Source: Plasmodium coatneyi
Lineage: Eukaryota; Apicomplexa; Aconoidasida; Haemosporida; Plasmodiidae
Assembly (NCBI RefSeq): GCF_001680005.1
Contig: NC_033566.1
Coordinates: forward strand, 2,542,001 to 2,606,000
DNA: 64,000 nt
Direction of reading: 5' to 3'
Shown: positions 55,670 to 64,000 of the stretch, one piece after another
How the letters are laid out: the number at the start of each line of letters is the position of its first letter
Numbering within the stretch: position 1 is the stretch's first letter
The notes under the pieces: model-generated
Databases searched by the model: none
The model's input: only the letters and a program-made list of their open reading frames with translations
What the model was told of the DNA's origin: nothing
Translations under genes and position numbers: made by a program

Positions 55670-57188
55670 TGCGTTCCTTCCTACTAATTATAAGTAGTGT
55701 ATGCAATGTGTTAACCCTCCCTTTCTCCCAATTTTTTTTTATGAATATGCGTACACAACATGAAATGTAATGTCATGCCCTTCCCACTTCCTATTAATTA
55801 TATGTAGCATGATAGCTTATATTACCCCCTTCAAATTATAAGGACGTGCAATACCTTCATATGTAAAAAAGAGCAGATGCTACCATTATTACACATACAT
55901 TGTACACATAAATTTTACTTACATTATTTAGTAGAAGTTGCTCACATTGTATATATATGTAGATCGTTAACATGTAAATGTGTACTATGTGTGTACAATG
56001 TTTCCTTCCTATATGATTGTCCACATATGTATAAGTGTACACACACCCACTACCACCCTCTTAGGAGAAACTCTTTATATAAAGTTAATACCTAACGAAT
56101 ATGGAAATATTTTACATAACATACACTTAAACTGTAATAGTAAAGTATGGTACATACTCCCCAAAGAATGACATAGTCCTGCTACTGCAGTACGCATTTT
56201 GCAATACTTTTTATTTTATACTCAAAGGGGGGGTAGTGTTTAGTGTGGGGGAGTGTCTGCGGGTGGTAGGTGGGTTGGTGCATTGGGAAGCTCATTATTT
56301 TATATGTGTATACAACACATTATTTTTTTGCTCAATGTGATTATGAATTCTACTTCCGCACATGAAATATTCTGTAATGAATTCCTTCCTATACACAATA
56401 ACGTATAATAATAATACAGGGCACACATATTATAATTATGTACATAAAAATAAAAGCAGTTCTGTGTAATTTAACAGTACAGAATGTAAAACTGGAATCA
56501 TAATATAAAAGTATTCTTATCACCATTTATTTCTATGCATATTTCTTACATTGGTACTACATCACATACATTTCATGCAATACAAAAAGGAAGAAAGGGG
56601 AACGGGCACATTAATATGTATTAAGTATACTGTTAAATAAAAAAGAAGAGAAGGGGAGAAAAGGCTCAAAAATAGTACAGAATGCACATAGATATATATA
56701 TACTATTTGAATGAGCCATTTATGATGTATTAATAAGTAAGAAGAGAAAAAAAAAAAAAAAAAGGACAATTACAATAACTGAACAATCATAAATGTAATG
56801 AAAAACAAGGAAGGGTGTACACTGCAAGGAAGTATTATTATAAGAATATACATAAAATTCTTCCTACAACACACAGAAAATTAGTACGTTTTTTTTTTAC
56901 ATATTATAGGCCCTTCCCTTTCTTTAATAATATTCCATAAATATGTACGTTCCTATTTATGCTTTAAATATATAAGTATAATAATTTAATGCATATATAT
57001 ATATATATACAGTACGTTATCACTACTTTGAACAATTGAAGAATGAGCAATATCAGTGGGGGGCGCAGAATTTAGTACTCATGAGTATGGAGCGGAATGT
57101 CTCTATATTTGTTGTGTACAAATGTATGAACAATTTTAAGGGGAGTCTATTATATAAAGAAAATATACAACCAGAATGCTGGACGCTG
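55670..57188. other. Intergenic KIR-13 / KIR-14
   Basis: No gene. A G-rich patch at 56225-56285 (GGTGGTAGGTGGGTTGGTG) is the C-rich repeat family in the opposite orientation. 56765-56850 is the third copy of the ACTGAACAATCATA block. Confidence 0.6.
56765..56850 (+). promoter_or_regulatory. Upstream block with ACTGAACAATCATA (copy at KIR-14)
   Basis: CAATTACAATAACTGAACAA with TCATAAATG and AAGGAAGGGTGTACACTGC parallels 40985 and 51257. Confidence 0.5.
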
Positions 57189-58536
57189 ATGGAGCACTAT
57201 CTGTTAGTATCCCTTTATTTAACATGGACAATTCTGCAATGTGTGCTCATAATATTTTATGCATAATATGCTGAATTAGGAGGTATAAAATATATAGTGA
57301 AGCATAATATATTCCGCCCATTCTATTCGTAGGATGAGGATCTAGGAAAATTACCTTCCTATGCCAATTACTACAAGATGTTCGACACAGCCTGTGATGA
57401 TTCTGACAGAGAATCTTGGGTCGAAGGCTTGAAGGACACTGTAGATGGGCATCATTCTAATATCAGCCACCATATGGATAAAATTAAGAGCGCATGGTGC
57501 TGCATGTCCAAAGTAATGAACAGTGCAACCTATCCATCCTATAAGGAACGCTGTAATTTTTTATATTATTGGATAGGGGATCTATTATTTAAGAGTTTAC
57601 CAGGTGATGCTGAAATAGTCATAGAACCTCTGCGTTTGATCTGTACATATATAAAGACTACTTATCCGAAGGAGAAGGAAAAAGTTATTTGCGACAAAAC
57701 TATTGAAAAGGACGAATTCAACCCCAGAAAATTAATATTTGACTACTGGCATGACTATAATTCTATACAGGAACTATTAAAGAGTAACGAGTCCGACTGT
57801 CACAGGAAATATAGCACCTACCTACAAAGCATTGTCAACGCATATAATACTTTGAACACAAATTGTACGGATCCTGCAAATAGCAAAGGTCCATATTGTA
57901 CCAAATTTCAAGAAATGTTCAATGGTGGCGGAGTCCCGAAGCCATCAGAAGTCACATGTCCTGAAGAGAATTCAGAGAAATCTTCAACGCAGCACCATAG
58001 TGGACATCCTGAATTAGGAGCTGCTCCAATCGTATCATCTGCACTTGCTACCACCCTTGGAATGGCAGCAGCCATCTCTTTTTTTTTATATAAGGTAATT
58101 GTAACTAATATTATATTCAAAATATAAATAATAGTAGCGAAGTTATTAATAATTTTCTTTTGTCTATGTGTAAAAAAAAAATGAATAGAAGGAGCAGTGA
58201 GCTGTAATATATATGCATTTTATATTTGTTCTCGTTTCTTCTTTCCTTCTTTCCACTCCTTTTTTTTTTTTTTTTTTAGTATAATCTCCTAACTCCTGGA
58301 TAAAAAACTCCTTTAGAAGCAGCAGAAGAAGAATGGAAAGGAGGTCACTTGATCGTCATTTTGGTACATTAACGAACGATGACTCAACAACGCAGTACTC
58401 CACAACATTCGACTCGTCAACAACAACTGATTCAACAGACTTATCCACAACAGATGCATCTACTATATATAGCAGACCACTCGCAGGAAAGAATAATAAA
58501 CAGCAACGGAGGAAAAATATAGGTTACCATCCTTAG
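57189..58536 (+). pseudogene. KIR: KIR-14, KIR gene with one-base loss at start of tail exon
   Basis: The main exon 57333-58094 begins DEDLGKLPSYANYYKMF and has CNFLYYWIGDLLF, IFDYWHDYNSI, YLQSIVNAYNTLNTNC and PYCTKF. TM: SALATTLGMAAAISFFLYK. The first exon is uncertain; 57189-57206 (MEHYLL, donor GTATCC) fits phase 0 and spacing. The tail acceptor (TTTAG) is at 58279. The tail then reads YNLLT, but the expected proline/serine codon before WIKNSF is one base short, giving an immediate stop. From TGG onward the tail is normal in the other frame (WIKNSFRSSRRRMERRSLD) and ends NIGYHP, a variant terminus. One base missing in this copy or assembly makes it formally a pseudogene. Confidence 0.82.
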
Positions 58537-59583
58537 GTAAAGAAGAGGGCGGGTTACCACCATTCTTCCTAAGTAAAAAAGGTTACCTTTTCCTTCTTAG
58601 GTAAGAAAAAAAAGAAAAAAAGGACGGGAGTTAACAGCATTCTTCCTAGGTAAAGAAATGTTAGTTACCATCCTTAAGTAAAGGAGGTGTTACCCCTTCC
58701 TTCCTTAGATCACCTCCTTCCTTTTCTTTCTTCTTATAAGAAGAAAAGGAAGGGTTGAGCATGTGCACATACATGATTATACATAGTCATACACGATCAT
58801 GTATAATCAACTATGATTATCTATAATCATGTATGATAGAGCGTGTGGAACGCCATAATTATTAATAAGAAATAGAAAAAAAAATATATGAAAAAAATAA
58901 GGAAGGGTGGGAGAAAAGGGAAAGTAGAACAGTGTATTTTGTAATAATTTTAATAATGTACACTTTCTATTTACTACATATTGACCCTTATAAGCATTTA
59001 GAAGGAGGAGGATGCTCCTTGTACATAAACTACACTGCATACCTGTGATTACAATTTTTAAATTAAGCCATTTAAAGTAAGAGTGAAAAAGAAATAATTT
59101 AACAGTACAAGCAAAAAATTTCTATCTCCGGAAAAATTTTGCACTCCTTTGAACAAAATAATTAGAGCAGCTTAATAGTAATATAATGTTACAAATAATC
59201 ACGTATAAAGGATTATTGTAGTACATTGAATAAAGGAAGCAAGGAAGGAAGCAAGCAACGATATGAGAGAAAAAGAAAGTTTACATCATTCCCCTTATGT
59301 TCTATTTTTTTGTTATTTTGAACTATGTGTTAATATTCCTGCCTTAATTATGTATATAGGGTAACATTGTGCATATACATGTAATACTGCCATTCGTAAA
59401 TTTTAAGAAATGTGTCATTATTGAATAAAGAACAGAAAATTTTAATATTTTTACATAATGTTAATGGGGAAGGAGTTAAATTCCTTCTGTGCACGCACAT
59501 ACTTATTTTGAATATATAAAATAAGACACAACACCCCCTAACATAAAATTCAAATTATGTATAGTAAAAGTGTATAAGGAAAA
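58537..59583. other. Intergenic KIR-14 / KIR-15
   Basis: 58537-58700 carries repeats of GGTTACCATCCTTAGGTAAA type, which copy the last codons of KIR-14 beyond its stop. 58770-58845 has TACATGATTATACATAGTCA palindromic-looking repeats. No gene seen. Confidence 0.65.
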
Positions 59584-61110
59584 ATGGCAGATTCCGATGG
59601 AACATTAACGGTTAACTCCTTCTTCCTCTATTCAAAATGGACATATATATATGCATGCACACATTACTCATGTTGTATACTTTGTACTTAGTATAATAAA
59701 AATATACAGAAGGGCCCAGTGCCACATATATATATTCTGCTCTTCATTAGCTACATTTATAGGTGAGTGATTTGGAAAAATTACCGTCGAGAGACATATA
59801 CAATAAATTTGACGGTGCGTGGAATGAGTATGGGAATCGTTATCAGTTCGAACAAGGAACGAAGGAAAAGTTAAGCGGATTCGATTATATTGGAAATGAT
59901 GCAGATAAGATTATGGGAGCCTGGTGTTATACATTCCTGTTCGGGACTGGCGGTACCATCGATAATGATCTCTGTTATTATTTCTACTTTTGGTTAGGTG
60001 ATATATTATGGAACAAATCTGGGACACCTGAATTATTTTCTAAAAATATGAATGAAGCATATAGTTCGCTGACGAATTCACATTACATTATTAATTGTGA
60101 ACTTATACATAAAACTAATATTGCAAAGGAACTTTTTTATCAAATGAAAAAAACATATGAGTTTTTTAAGGACCGCAATCGAATACAGCAGCAGTTAATG
60201 ACCCATAAATACAGATGCACTCCGCATTATGCACGTTACCTCCAAAGTATTGTTGAAGCATATGCTAATGTGCGTATTCATTGTAACTTAAATGGACAAG
60301 ATACATTGTGTAAAAAGTTTGAAAAGGAATTTAGAGTAGGGAAATATGAAGAAGTGGCAAAGTTCAAATGCGCAAGCGTACATAGAAGTGGTGCCACCAC
60401 ACCCTACGCGGACGCATTACAGTTTAAAGCGGACGTATCCCCCTCCCCCAGAAGAAATAACACTATATCTGCTGCTGTCTTATCTGCCGCTGCTGCACTA
60501 TTAGGTGTCCCATTGGTCAGTTTTTTTCTATATAAGGTAATTATAGTTATAATTTATAATTATAATTACAACCATTATTCCCCCTACTATTAGAAAAAAA
60601 AAATATATATATATATACGCATACCTATATACATACATATATGTACTAATATATGTACATACCCCATATATATATATATTTATATATATATGTACGTATA
60701 TGTCTACATAATACACATACCTTTCTTCGCCTTCTCTTCCACTTTATTAGTACAATCTTTTACCTGATTGGATCCACAACCAATTTGGAAACAACAACAG
60801 CAGAAGTAGACGGAACGCAAGAAGAAAGAAAAGAAGATCAACAATAAAACATGAATTCGACACATCTACAGAAGATTCTTCCACACTATATTCAACAGTA
60901 GCAGAAACTTCCACAATAGGTTCAACCGCCATAGCTGACCCATCAGAATATTCTATTCCATCATACACTATTCCACCGTCTAACAGAGGAACAGCAGCAG
61001 GAAGAACGAATAGGACAAAAGAGGGAACAAATACGACAAATAATAATAATAATAATACTCCACCAGGTCATCATCACCAGAACAAAAATATACGTTATCA
61101 CCGTATGTAA
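59584..61110 (+). CDS. KIR: KIR-15, intact KIR
   Basis: Read exons: 59584-59610 (MADSDGTLT, donor GTTAAC), 59763-60536, 60751-61110; about 386 residues, phase 0. The ectodomain begins VSDLEKLPSRDIYNKF and has CYYFYFWLGDILW, TYEFFKDRNRI, YLQSIVEAYANVRIHC and CKKFEKEF. TM: LSAAAALLGVPLVSFFLYK. The tail starts YNLLPDWIHNQFGNNNSRSR, includes an Arg/Lys patch, several Ser/Thr repeats and an Asn run, and ends NIRYHRM. The start YNLLPDW and the basic patch are closest to the orphan exon at 12537-12875. Confidence 0.9.
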
Positions 61111-62193
61111 TATGTTCCCTTCCCCTTCCTCCACTAAGTAAACTACACTAAGTGTAATCAATCCGCTAAGTGTAACGGCTCCACTACATTAACTCCACTA
61201 AGTGTGACAAACACTCCACAATAAGTGTGACACAAACAATCCCTCCACTAAATGTGACAACCTCCACACTAAGTGTAAATTGCACATTTTGACTCCTCTA
61301 AGTGTGACAAGCACAAGGATAAAATTTCCCTTACACGCGCCCTACACCAATATGCATACTAATCTCCCCACACACACCCTCCCTCCCACCCCCTTCAACT
61401 ATATGTCGCACTTCTTTTAACGATGTAGCAAAATACAAATATAGCATGTTTTACGCAATAAATTTATGTATATGTGTATGTGCATATGCTTGCGCGCAGA
61501 AATTCTTTTTTATTTGTTTTAAATTTAAGTGGAGAGGTGAATAAAAGGTGTTAAGAGAAGAGAAGAGAAGTAAGTCCGCCGCGCTTCTTCTTTTTTTTTT
61601 TTTTTTTTTGCATGTTGCAAGTGTTGGAATGGAATGGAACGTTGTTAAGGGTGGTGGAATTTTTTTTTTTTTTTAGGTGTAAGGGGTTAGTATGAAGGAT
61701 TTTTAGGAGGAGGTGGGAGAGAGTGTGTGTGGAGGTTAGTATGCATCTCCGTGTGTAGGGGGTGTTAGTATTTCTCTGTGTAATGGGAGGGGGTGTGTTA
61801 TATTTTTTTTTTTCTTTTCTGTTAGAAAAATATTGACAGCTGTAAATGTTAATTTTTGAAATAATGTAATTATGTAATTAAAATCTATTTTTTTTAATTA
61901 TTACAAATTATCATAACACCTTCGACATGTATATATGTTATTATTATAATTTTTAAATTAAGAAATATTTAAGAGTAAAAAGTTTTAAAAGTAAAAAGTT
62001 TAAATAAAAAAAAATTTTAATAAAAAGTTTACATAGAAAGTTACACCTTCATACACACACACCTACAAGTAAAAAATAAATCCCACGCACAGAGCGACCT
62101 AATGAACATTCTGTATTTAAAGAAAAAAAAGAAAGAATATAAGCGCCGCCTCAAAAATTTTTTATTTTAAAAAAAGAAACAAAAAACAGCAAA
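61111..62193. other. Intergenic KIR-15 / last gene, with ACTAAGTGTGACAA repeats
   Basis: 61125-61320 has about nine degenerate copies of CTCCACTAAGTGTGACAA. 61670-61800 is G-rich (GTGTGTGGAGGTTAGTATG). The rest is AT-rich. No gene seen. Confidence 0.65.
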
Positions 62194-63307
62194 ATGATGC
62201 TTTCTGCGAAGCTGTTCATACTTACCAGTACCTTATTCTTGTGGGCGCAATATCCACGTCATGTAAGATACGAAATTGTTATACACACCTGTAGCACACA
62301 CCAATATAAAAAAAAAAAATTTATTATTTGTGACACACACACTTGACACACAAATGCATACACATATTCATTATGATTATGGATGAATATTTTTTTTTGC
62401 ACTTCTATAATAAGAATAGAAGGGGGAATATACACCTCTAACAACCTTCCTTCCACCCTACCACCCGTAACAACCTTCCTTCCACCAACCACCACCCTAA
62501 CAACCTTCCTTCCACCCATACCACCACCCTAACAACCTTACCTTCCACCCATACCACCACCCTAACAACCTTACCTTCCACCACACCACCTAACAACCCA
62601 CCTACCAGCACCCTAACAACCATCCTTCCTTACCTCTTTTTTTTTTTTAGGTGAGTGCTTTAAGCACATATGATTCGTCAGATGATAGCGATTCAAGCAG
62701 TGAAGGATCATCAACAACAAGTGGTAAATCTAGTATAAGAACAGCGTTGCAAAGTCCATTTTATAATGAAAACAGTAATAACGACCCCTTTAAAAGCACT
62801 TCTCTTGGTTCAAATGGAACATCTAAAAAAGCAAATTCAAATTCCGCTTCAAGATTCGACTCAGAATTTGATTCAAATTTTGATTTAGGTGTAGATTTAA
62901 CACATTTACCACATGGAAGAAAGAGTAAAAATAACAAATGTATTAAGGACAAAAATACTATCACCTTAAAGGACAAATGTCGAAGGTTGTATAAAAAATG
63001 TAAATATGGCAAACTTAAGCATAGAATTTTATTATTGCTTATAGTAGGCATATTAGCTTCTTGTGTAATAATCCTGTTCGATACAGTCTTAAACGCAGAA
63101 GGTCTTACTAGTGCCCTAATGAGACTTGTAGAAGGGCAGAATTACATGAATCCCTACATTCCTATAACGGCAGATACTTACCTTTGGGCACCCATAATTG
63201 TTGGAGTGCTGACACTTATTGCAATAGGTGCTTTACTTGGATTCTACTATTGTAGAGCCCGAAAAAAATATATCCAGCGTTCCAAATACAAAAGACACAA
63301 ATTATAA
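62194..63307 (+). CDS. Two-TM putative exported protein
   Basis: Read exons: 62194-62262 (MMLSAKLFILTSTLFLWAQYPRH, a signal-like hydrophobic start; donor GTAAGA) and 62651-63307; phase 0; about 241 residues. Exon 2 opens VSALSTYDSSDDSDSSSEGS, is Ser/Asn/Asp-rich, then has a basic Cys-containing stretch (KDKCRRLYKKCKYGKLKHR). Two hydrophobic segments follow (ILLLLIVGILASCVIILFDT and APIIVGVLTLIAIGALLGFY), and the end is basic (CRARKKYIQRSKYKRHKL). Two closely spaced C-terminal TMs and a short basic tail recall two-TM exported families of Plasmodium, but I cannot assign it to a named one. It shares layout and exon-2 opening with the minus-strand gene at 39333-40708. The intron has a C-rich repeat. 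Confidence 0.75.
62430..62640 (+). repeat. C-rich repeat in last gene's intron (ACAACCTTCCTTCCACC)
   Basis: Six to seven degenerate copies of ACCACCCTAACAACCTTCC with TTCCACCCAT just before the acceptor, on the coding strand. Confidence 0.9.
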
Positions 63308-63660
63308 GTTATAAGTTGTGTGTAATTGTTGTTGTGTTGTTGTGGTTGTTTGTTTGTTGTTGTTGTAGTACTAGTTGTTGTTGTTACAAGGATTGTTGTG
63401 TGTAATTGTTTGTTGTTGTTGTTGCTATACAAGGATTGTTGGAGTAGTTGTTGTAGTAATTGTTGTTGTGGTTGTTGTACAAAGATTGTTGTAGTAGATG
63501 TTTGTTGTTGTTATACAAGGATTGTTGTAGTAGTTGTTGTTGTGTTTGTTGTGTTTGCTGTTGTTACACAAGGATTGTTGTGTGTAATTGTTGTTGTTGT
63601 GTACAAGGATTGTTGTAGTTGCTTGTTTATTGTTATACAAGTTGTAAATACAGCGATGTT
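63308..63660 (+). repeat. GTTGTTGTAGTACAAGGATTG repeat after last gene
   Basis: TTG/GTT trinucleotide-rich DNA with about seven copies of ACAAGGATTGTTGTAGT. It starts right after the stop codon. Val/Cys-rich frames are artefacts. Confidence 0.9.
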
Positions 63661-64000
63661 TTTCATTTTTTTTTTTTCTTTTTTCCTTCTTTAAAAAAAA
63701 AAAACTTATTTTAAATATGTTCATTAATTAAAAAAAATACTCATTTCTAAATAATATATGTTATTTTAAAATTAAGAAAAATAAAGTGGAGTTTGCACAC
63801 ACACTTCTTAAGAGGTGGTGCACACACATACATACATACTGTTTAATGTGAAGACTACATTATAAAGGAAGGAGACCACTTCCCTTCCCCTTTCCCTTCC
63901 CCTTTCCCTTCCCCTTTCCCTTCCCCTTTCCCTTCCCCCTTCCTCTAAAAAATAAAGGAAAAGAAATGGAACAAAAAAAGGGGGAGGGGAAAGGATAAGC
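63660..64000. repeat. Window end, CCCTTTCCCTTCC tandem repeat
   Basis: 63885-63945 is about five copies of TTCCCTTCCCCTT. The remaining bases are AT-rich without a gene. Confidence 0.8.

Noticed and set aside
57036..57266. Plus-strand frame before KIR-14 as a possible gene
   Set aside because: No family motif and no splice-linked partner; more likely KIR-14 5' region. Only a short in-phase ATG exon within it was kept as a candidate.
62651..63307. RxLxE-type export motif in the two-TM proteins
   Set aside because: No clear match downstream of the hydrophobic start in either gene; export is only inferred.
63326..63694. 122-residue Val/Cys-rich frame
   Set aside because: Translation of a GTT/TTG repeat directly after a gene.
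1..64000. tRNA, rRNA or housekeeping genes
   Set aside because: None recognised on either strand; all convincing exons belong to SICA, KIR or two-TM families.

Overview
The window is AT-rich nuclear DNA from a malaria parasite of the simian (Plasmodium knowlesi / P. coatneyi) lineage. The evidence is two multigene families that together define that lineage: SICAvar (schizont-infected cell agglutination variant antigens, recognised from the short CARAxC cysteine exon and the terminal cytoplasmic exon with YFGxLRKTRKRYRRA and RRMIIDIHLEVLDECQKG) and KIR, the PIR-superfamily genes of this lineage (LPS near the N terminus, C-x-FxYxWLGD, a helix ending FDYxxDY, a TM ending FFLYK|Y, and a C terminus NIGYGRM or close to it). 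The sequence alone does not separate P. knowlesi from P. coatneyi. No housekeeping gene, tRNA or rRNA was seen. The window is wholly variant-antigen and exported-protein territory, and it contains interstitial telomere repeats.

Layout. 1-2211 (+): 3' part of a SICA-like gene whose cytoplasmic exon carries a tryptophan-rich SURFIN/STP1/PfEMP1-ATS-type domain. 3884-5756 (+): KIR-1, four exons. 7247-9841 (-): KIR-2, two tandem ectodomains. 12537-12875 (-): orphan KIR last exon with a stop. 13470-23369 (+): KIR-4 to KIR-7, head to tail. 24129-30137 (-): SICAvar-2, with telomere repeats in an intron. 32324-32596 (+): orphan KIR last exon. 33318-37246 (-): SICAvar-3. 39333-40708 (-): two-TM putative exported protein. 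41652-61110 (+): seven KIR genes (KIR-9 to KIR-15), two of them with tandem ectodomains and two with frameshifts. 62194-63307 (+): second two-TM putative exported protein.

How the genes relate. KIR and SICA proteins are predicted to be exported to the surface of the infected red cell and to vary between clones. The standard KIR layout here is: a tiny first exon (1-18 codons); a large exon with the cysteine-containing ectodomain and TM; an intron placed exactly after the TM (K|Y junction); and a final exon giving a basic, Ser/Thr-rich cytoplasmic tail. Coordinates given for introns are my own reading of GT/AG signals and phase. Introns and intergenic spaces are filled with strand-biased low-complexity repeats (CCTTCC / ACCACCCCTAACAACC type). 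Flanking blocks are shared between paralogues: 5' blocks of KIR genes, and a 3' block common to all three SICA genes.

The most interesting signals are the SICA gene with the W-rich tail, the shared SICA 3' block plus an orphan relic of it, the double-domain KIRs, exact loss of an intron in KIR-4, two orphan KIR tail exons, an ATG-only first exon, and telomere repeats inside a SICAvar intron.
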